A stretch of 45,526 nucleotides of DNA from Armatimonadota bacterium (GCA_025358205.1 JANYKG010000069.1:1-45526), one strand, 5' to 3'; counted from the stretch's first letter, positions 8,741 to 16,326 are shown. Made by a program: numbers and translations. The notes: a model not told the origin generated them from the letters alone.

Positions 8741-8769
8741 AGTATACCAAAGGGACACGCGTGTGGCAA
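8741..8769 (-). promoter_or_regulatory. sigma70-type promoter for the GH123-like gene
   Basis: Read on the minus strand: TTGCCA (8769-8764), a 17-base spacer and TATACT (8746-8741). Transcription would start near 8734, ~45 bases before the ATG. Confidence 0.65.
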
Positions 8770-8804
8770 CTGCCGAAGAGGACATCCGGTGTGCGCCGAC
8801 TTTG

Positions 8805-9455
8805 CTAGATATGTCTATCTGCTTCACGCCATGCGGCCTTTTCCTCGCGACTCAATTCTACGTCAAACCGTTGCAGGTGAAAACATACACCGAATACCAA
8901 CCAATGCTGTTGCCGTTTCAGTGCTCCAGATAGTATTTGTCTCATCCGTGATGCCCACATATCGAGGGTCTCACCATCACGTGGCCCACCAAAGATTTCG
9001 AAATGCTCTACAATCTTTGGCCACACTGAGAAGTCTCCCAAAAGCATCGGGCGACAGTACTGCTCCAGCAGGTCAAGCTGCCGCATAATCTCCTCGCGGG
9101 TCTTCATAACGTTGCCTATGCGGCCCTCCTGAAAAGGCAACTCCGGGTCCAGAACATACAGTATCTCACCTAAGGACTTATTGCCCCAAATGGGATTCTT
9201 CACCCCGTCCCACACCGGCGATTCAGCATCAGCGTAGTACGCAGGCACGATGGAGATGTGAATGATGCTTGACATTCGCTCATGGCTGATACTTATGCGG
9301 ACGTGCTCTGAATCGCAGAACACGACGTCTCCCGGTACTGGAGTAAGCTTGATGCCGTATTTGTCGAAGAACGGCGACAGCGAGGTAGCTGCGACGGAAA
9401 GTGGGCTATCCGACATCTGCTCGCGAATATACCGTACTATCTCTTTCAGTTTCAC
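8805..9455 (-). CDS. Conserved-looking protein of unknown function
   Basis: 216 residues from a GTG at 9455, with GGGAGGT seven bases upstream; the longer frame to 9557 would overlap the ferredoxin gene and has no ribosome site. The protein is soluble with no signal peptide. It begins MKLKEIVRYIREQM and has PFFDKYGIKLTPVPGDVVF, an aromatic middle (IHISIVPAYYADAESPVW) and a helical C-terminus with LKRQQHWLVFGVCFHLQRFD. I do not recognise the family. It is the last gene of an operon with the ferredoxin (22 bases apart) and the Gfo/Idh/MocA oxidoreductase. Slightly lower GC than its neighbours by eye. Confidence 0.7.
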   Translation of the reverse strand: MKLKEIVRYIREQMSDSPLSVAATSLSPFFDKYGIKLTPVPGDVVFCDSEHVRISISHERMSSIIHISIVPAYYADAESPVWDGVKNPIWGNKSLGEILYVLDPELPFQEGRIGNVMKTREEIMRQLDLLEQYCRPMLLGDFSVWPKIVEHFEIFGGPRDGETLDMWASRMRQILSGALKRQQHWLVFGVCFHLQRFDVELSREEKAAWREADRHI

Positions 9456-9477
9456 CTGCGCTACCTCCCGGCGGTGA

Positions 9478-9669
9478 TCACAGCTTCTGCTCAATACCCA
9501 GTGCGCCGGTGGGGCACGTCTTGGCGCACTCACCGCAGTCGGTACACAGGTCGGCATCCACCTCCGGCGCCAGCAGACCCTCCTGAGACAGCGCTTCGAC
9601 GGGGCATACCAACACCGCCGGGCATTTGTGGTTCTGCGGACAGAGATTTGCTGTTATTGTGACAGCCAA
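9478..9669 (-). CDS. 2[4Fe-4S]-type ferredoxin
   Basis: 63 residues from a TTG start, with AGGAGA five bases upstream. Cysteines C10, C16 and C22 (CPQNHKCPAVLVCP) and C42, C45, C48 and C52 (CTDCGECAKTCP) are spaced for Fe-S binding. The second motif is the classic CxxCxxCxxxCP. The first is the spread CPQNHxCP form seen in many short ferredoxins, leaving seven cysteines in all, so the first cluster may be 3Fe-4S or an incomplete site. It would carry electrons in the cytoplasm. Its place between an oxidoreductase (16 bases upstream) and an unknown protein suggests co-expression, but Gfo/Idh/MocA enzymes normally use NAD(P), so a direct partnership is unproven. Confidence 0.88.
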   Translation of the reverse strand: MAVTITANLCPQNHKCPAVLVCPVEALSQEGLLAPEVDADLCTDCGECAKTCPTGALGIEQKL

Positions 9670-9685
9670 TTTTGTCTCCTGTTAC

Positions 9686-10834
9686 CTACTTGAACGAAGT
9701 AGTGATATCCTCATCGCGATTCTGGGCGGTAGTCTTCTGGAATCTGGATGTCGCAATCCGCTCTTTCAGGGCGGTTTCGTACCCCACCGCGTCCAGCGGA
9801 AGCTCGACCGTGGTGTCCGTCCATGTCGAGTAGAGCATGCAGTTCGCCAGCTCCACCGACCGTATCCCGTCCGCTGCCTCTGCTATCAGCGGGGTGCCGT
9901 CGAGAACCGCATTCACGAAGGCCTGAGTGATGTTCTGATGCTTGCAGGGCGGTCCGCCGAACGGAATCTCGCAGTTCCAGCGGTCGGGCATCGCGAATCC
10001 CTTGTCGGTAGTGCGTGAGAACTCGGTCATCTGGATCTCGTTTCGGATGAAGGTGATCTTGCCGCCCTCAGCCACAAGCTTGCCCTGCTCGCCTGCTATC
10101 TCCAGGCGGTTCGTGCCGGGCGCCTCGCCGGTGGTGGTGATGAATGTGCCGGTCGCGCCGTTTTCATACTCCAGGTACGCGGTGACCTGGTCTTCCACCT
10201 CGATGTCGTGCTTTGCGCCGAACTTGCAGAACGCCCTGACCTTCGTCGGCATCCCGAAGAACCACTGCATCAGGTCGAGGTTATGCGGGCACTGGTTGAG
10301 CAGCACTCCGCCGCCCTCGCCGCTCCATGTGGCTCGCCATCCGCCGCTGGCATAGTAGGCCTCAGTGCGGAACCAGTCGGTGATGATCCAGTTGATGCGG
10401 TTGATCTCGCCCACAACACCTGCGTCCAGCAGCTTCTTGATCTTGATGTTGATTGGGTCGGTGCGGCACTGGAACATCGCACCGAAGACGAGGTCAGTAC
10501 CCTTGTGCGCGTCTATCATGCGCTGGCAGTCGGCCTTGTGGACGGAGATCGGCTTCTCCGTGAGCACGTGGATTCCCTGCGAGAAAGCGTCAATGCCGAT
10601 GGTGGTGTGGTCGTAGTGCGGGGTGGCGATGATAACCGCGTCCATCAGGCCGGAGCGGAGCATCTTCGCGCTGTCTGTGAAGTGCGGGATGCCATCCCAA
10701 TGCGCGAGCTTGCTCTCGTCTACATCGCAGACCGCCGCCAGTTCGCAGCGCTTGATCTCGCCGGCCTTCAAATATCGAGCATGATGCCCGCCCATTCCGC
10801 CAACGCCGATAATGCCAAGTCGTACTTTGTCCAT
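9686..10834 (-). CDS. Gfo/Idh/MocA family oxidoreductase
   Basis: 382 residues, ATG 10834 with GGGAGGG upstream. The N-terminal Rossmann fold has LGIIGVGGMGGHHARYL (dinucleotide loop) and EKPISVHKADC, with the conserved Lys of the EKP motif. The C-terminal alpha/beta domain has GGGVLLNQCPHNLDLMQWFFG, which contains the usual H-x-x-D pair. Family members oxidise sugars or inositols with NAD(P). The length is normal. It is the first gene of a minus-strand operon with the ferredoxin and the 216-residue unknown. The first 89 bases of the gene, starting exactly at the ATG, occur again at 11826-11914. Confidence 0.92.
   Translation of the reverse strand: MDKVRLGIIGVGGMGGHHARYLKAGEIKRCELAAVCDVDESKLAHWDGIPHFTDSAKMLRSGLMDAVIIATPHYDHTTIGIDAFSQGIHVLTEKPISVHKADCQRMIDAHKGTDLVFGAMFQCRTDPINIKIKKLLDAGVVGEINRINWIITDWFRTEAYYASGGWRATWSGEGGGVLLNQCPHNLDLMQWFFGMPTKVRAFCKFGAKHDIEVEDQVTAYLEYENGATGTFITTTGEAPGTNRLEIAGEQGKLVAEGGKITFIRNEIQMTEFSRTTDKGFAMPDRWNCEIPFGGPPCKHQNITQAFVNAVLDGTPLIAEAADGIRSVELANCMLYSTWTDTTVELPLDAVGYETALKERIATSRFQKTTAQNRDEDITTSFK
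10746..10834 (-). repeat. Direct repeat copy A (start of oxidoreductase gene)
   Basis: 89 bases identical to 11826-11914, 1080 bases apart in the same orientation. The match begins with the ATG and stops inside codon 30. Five more bases (10741-10745) match with one mismatch; beyond that the flanks differ on both sides. Confidence 0.95.
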
Positions 10835-10910
10835 GAAACACCCTCCCGAATGAACTGATGATATCTGCGTTACTATTCATCCGAGAGTATCGTTAATCCT
10901 CCAGGGTGGA

Positions 10911-10929
10911 CACAAGTCGGCGACTTGTG
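10911..10929. promoter_or_regulatory. 19-base perfect palindrome between divergent genes
   Basis: CACAAGTCG, a central G, then CGACTTGTG. It lies 77 bases upstream of the oxidoreductase start and 39 bases upstream of the membrane-anchored gene. It may be an operator for a dimeric repressor, or a dispersed hairpin like others in this window. Confidence 0.5.
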
Positions 10930-10967
10930 CGATAGTATGGCAGAATCCAAATAAGCGGAGGCGCAGT

Positions 10968-11666
10968 GTGGGCAAGCTCTCAAGGAAGAAGATGATGACG
11001 GTCGTCAAGGTGATCCTGGTGGTATTCGCAATATGGGCGGTCCCTACTGCCTACAACGAGATCGGCATGTACCGAACGGATAAGTATTGGGCCTCATGGG
11101 AGCGCACCTTCAAGGCCGAGATGGAGAACAAGTGGCACATGAGCTTCCGCGACATTAAGGATTGGTCCGGTGACGTGATCGGCACAAAGGGCGATAACCA
11201 TGATGCGAGGTCGGGGTTGGATATTGTATGCGATATCCGCGTGGAGATAGGCAAGTACGGCCCGACAATGGAGCGTGTTGTGATCGTCGCTCGTGGGATG
11301 GATGAGAAGACGCTCGACAAGGCCGCCCGCGACCTGTTCAAGGAGGCGGCGAATGCACCGCTGGCAATCCCGGACTATGACCGAGCGAGGGTCGACGAAT
11401 GGATTCAGTCTCAACTCGAGGGCCCGGGTTCCGACAAGACGACGATAGGCGATACAGGCGTGTTTGTGTGGCTGGGGCGCGCGCAGAAGATACTGGCGAT
11501 CGGCTATGCAGACGACATTGCGCAGACGGCTAGGGGACTGAGGAGTGAGAAGGCGGTTCCGTCCTCTCCGCGTCTCCCATCCCCGAGTGCCTCCTCGCCG
11601 TGCCTCCGTGTTGAGGGTTCCCAAAGAACAAAGAGCCCGGGATTCCTCCCAGGCCCTTCTGACTAA
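10968..11666 (+). CDS. Membrane-anchored protein of unknown function with repeat-derived C-terminus
   Basis: 232 residues from a GTG (10968), with GGAGG six bases upstream. After MGKLSRKKM an N-terminal membrane segment (~residues 9-27, MMTVVKVILVVFAIWAVPTAY) anchors a soluble domain of ~165 residues outside the membrane. No family is recognised. From ~residue 190 the composition changes to Ser/Pro-rich SSPRLPSPSASSPCLRV. This part is encoded by a dispersed-repeat-like block (11541-11666), so the original stop has probably been replaced and the native protein was about 190 residues. The gene is divergent from the oxidoreductase operon. Confidence 0.65.
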   Translation: MGKLSRKKMMTVVKVILVVFAIWAVPTAYNEIGMYRTDKYWASWERTFKAEMENKWHMSFRDIKDWSGDVIGTKGDNHDARSGLDIVCDIRVEIGKYGPTMERVVIVARGMDEKTLDKAARDLFKEAANAPLAIPDYDRARVDEWIQSQLEGPGSDKTTIGDTGVFVWLGRAQKILAIGYADDIAQTARGLRSEKAVPSSPRLPSPSASSPCLRVEGSQRTKSPGFLPGPSD

Positions 11667-11697
11667 CTGATCTACTGACCAGCTGACCTACTGCTAT
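11541..11697. repeat. Dispersed-repeat block at a gene 3' end
   Basis: CTCC/GCCTCC words (11570-11610) are followed by a terminator-like imperfect hairpin AGAGCCCGGGA/TCCCAGGCCCT (~11631-11660), then CTGAC/CTACTG words (actgatctactgaccagctg and similar, 11661-11693). These read through the end of the upstream gene and abut the chimeric relic. Confidence 0.55.
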
Positions 11698-11914
11698 GCT
11701 GCGATCGTCTTCGGCTTGGTCACGCTCCAGTCGCCTTTCTCGCCCCTGGACGTCACCCAGCGCAGCGCGTAATACACCTTCTTGCCCGCGTCCGCGTCCG
11801 GGTACGTGATGTCGTGGCTCGTTCTCAGCGCTTGATCTCGCCGGCCTTCAAATATCGAGCATGATGCCCGCCCATTCCGCCAACGCCGATAATGCCAAGT
11901 CGTACTTTGTCCAT
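11694..11914 (-). pseudogene. Chimeric gene relic: oxidoreductase start joined to an unrelated C-terminal fragment
   Basis: From ATG 11914 the DNA encodes the same first 29 residues as the Gfo/Idh/MocA gene and then a TGA. Beyond the junction another frame encodes a ~40-residue tail ending KVYYALRWVTSRGEKGDW and then VTKPKTIAA. This resembles the C-terminus of small Fn3-like proteins, recognised only loosely from memory. The relic has its own ribosome site (AGAGGA before the ATG), so a 29-residue peptide could still be made. Best explained by duplication followed by deletion joining two genes. An assembly artefact must be excluded. Confidence 0.75.
11826..11914 (-). repeat. Direct repeat copy B
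   Basis: Exact 89-base copy of 10746-10834. The upstream flank differs completely from that of copy A (a T-rich tract here, a GGGAGGG ribosome site there). Confidence 0.95.
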
Positions 11915-11932
11915 TTTTTCCTCTACCTCGTG

Positions 11933-11962
11933 TTGAGTTTGGTCTGCTTAACTTGTTATACT
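11933..11962 (+). promoter_or_regulatory. sigma70-type promoter for the rhamnosidase
   Basis: TTGAGT (11933-11938), an 18-base spacer and TATACT (11957-11962). Transcription would start near 11969, giving a ~145-base leader that contains the palindromic element at 12035-12089. Confidence 0.6.
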
Positions 11963-12034
11963 CAGGTAACAGGCAGTCCTGCGCGTTTTTTGCATAGGAT
12001 ATGGGACGCCTGGGTCGGTTCGTTATGATCTGTG

Positions 12035-12089
12035 GTAGCCGCACCCTTTATGGGTGCGTTCCGTTACGCAGGCTGAAGCCTGCGGCTAC
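12035..12089. repeat. Three-way-junction palindrome in the rhamnosidase leader
   Basis: Outer arms GTAGCCGCA (12035-12043) and TGCGGCTAC (12081-12089) enclose two perfect hairpins: cgcaccctttatgggtgcg (12040-12058) and gcaggctgaagcctgc (12068-12083). The element ends 13 bases before AGGAGG (12103-12108), so in RNA it would fold just upstream of the ribosome site. Confidence 0.85.
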
Positions 12090-12113
12090 AGGTAGAGCAA
12101 CTAGGAGGCTCTT

Positions 12114-14297
12114 ATGCTGGACAATACACGTGTGGAACCTGCGGCCCCGACGGGGTTGATATGCGAACTTCTCAGTCACCCCCAGACCACCGTTATCACC
12201 AACCCGCGCCCGACGTTCGGGTGGATTGTGAATGACTGCAGGCGCGGCGCAGTTCAGAGCGCGTACCAGATCATGGTGGCGTCGAGCGAAGATAAACTTA
12301 AGAATGCGCCGGACCTATGGGACTCAGGCAAGGTCGCGTCGGATGAGTCGGTCAACGTGCGTTACGATGGAAAGCCATTACCCGTGAACTCAGTGTGCTG
12401 GTGGTCGGTGCGAACTTGGGATGGACAGGACAAATCCAGCCCGTGGAGCGCGCCGCAGCAGATCAACACAGGAGAAGCGCCCGCCGGTGAGCCGTTCTAC
12501 TCGGAGCAGTGGGTGGACGTGACGCCCGGCGACTCGACTAACCGGGTTCGCGCGAACCGTCATCCTCTTGAAGTACACCCGTTTCCGCCGGTTGTGCTGA
12601 TCTGCAAGAAGCCAGGGCACTATCTCGCAGACTTCGGACGCGCGGCGTTCGGCACTATCACCGTGCCTATCACGAGCAAGATGGATGGCGTCGAGGTTGA
12701 AATCCGTCTGGGCGAAAAGCGCGGTGCGGATGATACGGTTGAGACCAACCCCGGCGGTTCGGTCGTCTACCGGAGCGTGCGCCTGACGCTGAAGAAGGGG
12801 ACACATACCTACAAGGTCGTCTTCCCCACCTCCAACTATGGGATTCGCATGCCGGAGCACATCGGCGAGGTCGTGCCGTTCAGGTACTGCGAGATCATCG
12901 GAAGTCCGAGCGAGATCCGCGACGAGGACTTGGTCCAGTTGGCGGTGTTCTACAAGTTCGACGACTGTGCCTCGTCGTTCGTCAGCTCTGACGACACGCT
13001 CAACGATGTGTGGGAGTTGTGCAAGTACTCGATCAAGGCGACGAGTTTCCTGGGCATCTACGTGGACGGCCAGCGCGAGAGGCTGCCCTACGAGGCCGAT
13101 GCGTTCATCAACCAACTCGGGCACTACTGCGTGGACCGCGAGTATGCCATGGCGCGGTACAGCCACGAGCACCTGATTGACCACCCCACCTGGCCGACGG
13201 AGTGGATTCTGTTCTCGGTGCTGATCGCCTGGGAAGACTACATGTACACGGGTAACGCTGATTCTCTCCACCGCCGATACGACGACCTGGCCGCGAAGAG
13301 CCTGCCATCGCTTGCCCGTGAGGACGGCCTGATCAGCACCCGCACCGGGTTGATGACGCAGGCTGTTCTGGATTCCGTACACTTCAAAGGCAAGGAACTG
13401 CGTGATGTTGTGGACTGGCCGCACGGATCGGAGACCGACGGCTACGATTTCGCCGAGGTGAACACGGTCGTCAACGCGTTCCACTACCGCGCGCTGATGC
13501 TGATGAAGAGCATCGCAGAGGTAGTAGGGCGTAGGGATGACGCCGCCAAGTATGGCGAACAAGCCGAGCGGGTGCGTGTTGCCTTCAACGAGAAGCTCTT
13601 CGACTCCGCAAAGGGTGTGTACCGAGACGGTGAGGAGACCGACCATGCCTCGCTTCACGCAAACATGTTCGCGCTGGCCTTCGGGTTGGTAGATGATGAG
13701 CGGAAGCTTTCGGTCGTGAAGTTCATCAAGAGCCGCGGGATGGCGTGCAGCGTCTACGGCGCGCAGTTCCTCTTGGAGGCGCTGTACGGGGTCGGAGAGG
13801 GTGACGCCGCGCTCGACCTGATGACGAACAGCAGCGACCGAAGCTGGCCTCACATGATATACAACATCGGCACTACGGTCTCCCTTGAGGCTTGGGACGC
13901 CAAGTACAAGCCGAACCTGGATTGGAACCACGCATGGGGAGCCGCGCCCGCGAATATCATTCCTCGCCTGTTGGTCGGTGTGGAGCCGATTGAGCCGGGG
14001 TTCCGCGTGGTGCGCCTCAGGCCGCAGGTAGGATCGCTCAAAGAAGTTAGCGCCGAAATGCCGACCATTCGAGGAAAAGTGGGTATAACGATAACGAGGG
14101 ATGCCCAGACCTATCGCCTGAAGTGCATAATCCCGGCCAACATGACGGCGGAAGTGCATTTGCCGACGACCGATTCATCAGCCGTCACGGAGAGCGGTCG
14201 CCCTGCCGCGAAGTCAGAGGGCGTGAAGTTCGTGGGGTTGTCCGACGGCAGATCGGTCTTTGCGGTCGGAGCAGGGGAGTATGATTTCTCGGTGTGA
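12114..14297 (+). CDS. Alpha-L-rhamnosidase family protein (GH78)
   Basis: 727 residues; ATG 12114 follows AGGAGG by five bases. Residues ~8-120 form an Fn3-like N-domain (PRPTFGWIVND, SAYQIMVAS, WWSVRTWDGQ) typical of GH78. The (alpha/alpha)6 catalytic domain spans ~285-610, with YVDGQRERLPYEADAF (the region supplying catalytic acids), WPTEWILFSVLIAWEDYMYTG, SLEAWDAK and NHAWGAAPANIIPR. A C-terminal beta-domain follows (GFRVVRLRPQVG). It would release L-rhamnose from glycans. It is shorter than usual (900-1000) because the N-terminal extra lectin-like domain is missing. No signal peptide, so probably cytosolic. It has its own promoter and a structured leader. Confidence 0.88.
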   Translation: MLDNTRVEPAAPTGLICELLSHPQTTVITNPRPTFGWIVNDCRRGAVQSAYQIMVASSEDKLKNAPDLWDSGKVASDESVNVRYDGKPLPVNSVCWWSVRTWDGQDKSSPWSAPQQINTGEAPAGEPFYSEQWVDVTPGDSTNRVRANRHPLEVHPFPPVVLICKKPGHYLADFGRAAFGTITVPITSKMDGVEVEIRLGEKRGADDTVETNPGGSVVYRSVRLTLKKGTHTYKVVFPTSNYGIRMPEHIGEVVPFRYCEIIGSPSEIRDEDLVQLAVFYKFDDCASSFVSSDDTLNDVWELCKYSIKATSFLGIYVDGQRERLPYEADAFINQLGHYCVDREYAMARYSHEHLIDHPTWPTEWILFSVLIAWEDYMYTGNADSLHRRYDDLAAKSLPSLAREDGLISTRTGLMTQAVLDSVHFKGKELRDVVDWPHGSETDGYDFAEVNTVVNAFHYRALMLMKSIAEVVGRRDDAAKYGEQAERVRVAFNEKLFDSAKGVYRDGEETDHASLHANMFALAFGLVDDERKLSVVKFIKSRGMACSVYGAQFLLEALYGVGEGDAALDLMTNSSDRSWPHMIYNIGTTVSLEAWDAKYKPNLDWNHAWGAAPANIIPRLLVGVEPIEPGFRVVRLRPQVGSLKEVSAEMPTIRGKVGITITRDAQTYRLKCIIPANMTAEVHLPTTDSSAVTESGRPAAKSEGVKFVGLSDGRSVFAVGAGEYDFSV

Positions 14298-14370
14298 AGT
14301 GGGAGCGCGGGTGTCCCCACCCGCATCCCCCTCCGGAAAGAATCACGTGAGGACACGTGCGCTCCCAACT
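14298..14370. repeat. Three-way-junction palindrome after the rhamnosidase gene
   Basis: Outer arms AGTGGGAGCGC (14298-14308) and GCGCTCCCAACT (14359-14370, one extra A) enclose hairpins GCGGGTG/CACCCGC (14307-14324) and CACGTG/CACGTG (14344-14359). It starts at the base after the stop codon and may help end transcription, although no T-run follows. Confidence 0.8.
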
Positions 14371-14454
14371 TCGCCGTACTTTCGCTTTTCAACCAAATAC
14401 CCCGGGTATGATAAGATGTAGGCGAGAAATACAAACTATCTACGGAGGAACGCC

Positions 14455-14910
14455 ATGCTTAATACCAAAGCAGTTGACATCATGACGAAAAAGGTGAAGA
14501 CTCTCACCGAGGATGCCACTCTTCGCGAGGCGGCTGAGCAGATGGTCTGGCACAAGATCAGCGGCCTGCCGGTAGTAAACGACGCCGGGGTACTGGTCGG
14601 GATTATCACCGAAGCCGACCTGATGAGCGAGGATAAGCGCAAGGCGGCAATCCCCCGGATGGCGCTCTACGGCCTCTACATCATTCCCGAAGAACTCTTG
14701 GAGAAGTCCTACCACGAGGGGTTTTCACTCATGGTCAAGGACGTCATGACCAAGAAGGTGATCACCGCCGGCCCAGACGCATATGTTGAGGAACTCGCCG
14801 AGATCATGGTCCACAAGGGCATTAACCGAATACCTATCGTGGAAGACGGCAAGCTGGTCGGCGTGGTCAGCCGGAACGACATCCTCAAGGCGATGAGCAA
14901 CGCGTCGTAG
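14455..14910 (+). CDS. CBS-domain pair protein
   Basis: 151 residues from ATG 14455, with GGAGG seven bases upstream. It is almost entirely two CBS motifs: residues ~8-65 (DIMTKKVKTLTEDATLREAA, then GLPVVNDAGVLVGIITEADL) and ~95-148 (DVMTKKVITAGPDAYVEELA, then RIPIVEDGKLVGVVSRNDIL). Such pairs form a Bateman module that binds AMP, ATP or SAM and acts as an energy or ligand sensor. No enzyme domain is attached, so the partner is unknown. It is convergent with the methyltransferase gene, only 12 bases apart. A possible -10 TATGAT lies at 14407-14412. Confidence 0.9.
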   Translation: MLNTKAVDIMTKKVKTLTEDATLREAAEQMVWHKISGLPVVNDAGVLVGIITEADLMSEDKRKAAIPRMALYGLYIIPEELLEKSYHEGFSLMVKDVMTKKVITAGPDAYVEELAEIMVHKGINRIPIVEDGKLVGVVSRNDILKAMSNAS

Positions 14911-14922
14911 TCTGAATGCGCG

Positions 14923-15666
14923 CTATCTCACCGATACTTCTAAGCCTTCGCCGTCAAAGATGACGTTCACGCTCGCGCGGAAGTTGGCCTCGTCGCGGAC
15001 GAACTCCAGGTAGTACGCCAAGCGCTCGGCGCAGTTCACGCTGTTATGCGCGAGGACCACGGTTCCATGCGGGAGGCGGTCGAGGCATGCTTCCGTTATG
15101 TCCAGGTAGACGCCCTTCCCGCGTCCGCCCGCGCCGTCTGCGTCTAGGTAGAGCAGGTTGATCGGCTCAGGGAAATCACGCGCGAACTCCACTGCATCAG
15201 CCGCGACGATTCGCGCGACTCCGGTGGGGTCAATCTTGCGCACGTTCCGTTCCGCGCGCTCCGCTTCCTCCGGCTTGATCTCAATTCCGATCAGGTTCTT
15301 CGCTGTGTAGACCGCCCCCGGCCCGACCGCCGCACCCGCGTTCGAGATGAACGTGTTCCCGCAGTAGACCCCGGCGGCGATCATGTTCTGCGGCTGAGTG
15401 ATCGCATTGATCGCCCAGATCAGCCTCTGCATACGCGGCGTGATAGCGGTCCAGGGTATCTCGAACAGCTCCTTCACGGCATTGCGGAAGAGCAGGAATC
15501 TGCCCTGGTCGTACATGGTATGCGGAATGATGCCGGCCAGGTTCAGGGCCTTCAGCGCGGCATCCACGGCGCTGATCTCCTCGCCCGGCGGCTCAAGCTC
15601 CACAAACGGGTTGTGGATATCCATGCGGTATGTATCCCAGTCGGCGCTCTGAAACGTGCAGTTCAT
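14923..15666 (-). CDS. Class I SAM-dependent methyltransferase-like protein
   Basis: 247 residues from ATG 15666, with GCGGAGG six bases upstream. After an ~85-residue helical N-part, the Rossmann-like core shows NMIAAGVYCGNTFISNAGA (glycine-containing SAM loop), LIGIEIKPEEAERAERN (acidic end of strand 2), VAADAVEFA and PINLLYLDADGAGGRGKG (strand 4 with metal-type Asp residues). It resembles O-methyltransferases of the caffeoyl-CoA type, but the substrate cannot be told. Soluble and cytoplasmic. It is transcribed away from the PPC gene and toward the CBS gene. Confidence 0.78.
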   Translation of the reverse strand: MNCTFQSADWDTYRMDIHNPFVELEPPGEEISAVDAALKALNLAGIIPHTMYDQGRFLLFRNAVKELFEIPWTAITPRMQRLIWAINAITQPQNMIAAGVYCGNTFISNAGAAVGPGAVYTAKNLIGIEIKPEEAERAERNVRKIDPTGVARIVAADAVEFARDFPEPINLLYLDADGAGGRGKGVYLDITEACLDRLPHGTVVLAHNSVNCAERLAYYLEFVRDEANFRASVNVIFDGEGLEVSVR

Positions 15667-15721
15667 TGGAAACCTCCGCTAACCGTTTCGCCCCTCTGGT
15701 GCATATCACCTTCCCGGATGG

Positions 15722-15750
15722 TTGCTTCATGCTGGAGATTGCGTTATCAT
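15722..15750 (+). promoter_or_regulatory. sigma70-type promoter for the PPC-domain gene
   Basis: TTGCTT (15722-15727), a 17-base spacer and TATCAT (15745-15750); the start codon lies 69 bases downstream. Confidence 0.55.
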
Positions 15751-15780
15751 CATGGGGGTAGACCTAGATGCAGAGGCTTT

Positions 15781-15798
15781 CGAGTACGAGTACGAGTA
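15781..15798. repeat. CGAGTA tandem triplet
   Basis: Three perfect copies of CGAGTA in the leader of the PPC gene. Related AGTAAGAGTA words occur at 24642-24665, at the start of the ceramidase-like gene. Confidence 0.75.
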
Positions 15799-15818
15799 AG
15801 ATACACGAGGGGAAGCAA

Positions 15819-16262
15819 ATGAAATACACACAAGGCACACTCGGTCGGGTTTTCGTCGCCAAACTGGATGACGGAGACGCGATCTACGATTCGATACTGG
15901 AGATTGCGAGCAAGGAAGGGATCAAGTCCGGGTTCGTGATGGCGGTCGGCGGCATACGGAGCGGCAAGGTGGTCACCGGGCCTGAGGACCCGAACACCGA
16001 AGTGGTCCCCGTCGTCACCGATTTCAACGACGCCAGGGAACTGGTCGGCTTCGGCACAATTTTCCCGGCGGACGGAAAGCCGACGCTTCACATGCATGCG
16101 GGGATTGGCAACCATGAGCATGTGATGATAGGCTGTCCGCGCATCGCGGCGAACGTCTACCTGGTGCTTGAAGTCGTTATCGTCGAGATGCTCGGTATCG
16201 AGGCGACTCGGGAGTATGACCCGAAGTGGGCGGTGCATGTCCTCTCGCTGGTCGGAGTCTAG
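15819..16262 (+). CDS. PPC/DUF296 domain-containing protein
   Basis: 147 residues. ATG 15819 is chosen because GAGGGGA lies five bases upstream; the longer frame (15768) begins within the repeat-bearing leader. The whole protein is one PPC (plants and prokaryotes conserved, PF03479) domain: LGRVFVAKLDDGDAIYDSI, SGFVMAVGGIRSG, GFGTIFPADGKPTLHMHAG and a NHEHVMIGC segment. The clustered histidines (HMHAGIGNHEH) match the metal-binding site seen in bacterial members. Plant relatives are AT-hook DNA-binding proteins, but bacterial single-domain forms lack a DNA-binding tail, so the role is unclear. It has its own promoter. Confidence 0.88.
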   Translation: MKYTQGTLGRVFVAKLDDGDAIYDSILEIASKEGIKSGFVMAVGGIRSGKVVTGPEDPNTEVVPVVTDFNDARELVGFGTIFPADGKPTLHMHAGIGNHEHVMIGCPRIAANVYLVLEVVIVEMLGIEATREYDPKWAVHVLSLVGV

Positions 16263-16326
16263 GTAGTCAAACCTTTCGAGCAAGCGCCGCGTAACAGGTA
16301 TTTGTACTAGTTTATCCGATTTTCCC

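Noticed and set aside
11694-12044. 116-residue minus-strand frame as a real gene
   Set aside because: It reads the duplicated oxidoreductase start in the wrong frame and crosses the junction into a gene tail; best seen as a relic.
12390-14159. 589-residue minus-strand frame
   Set aside because: Antisense shadow of the GH78 rhamnosidase gene; its residue pattern is Arg/Val/His-rich and shows no recognisable domain.
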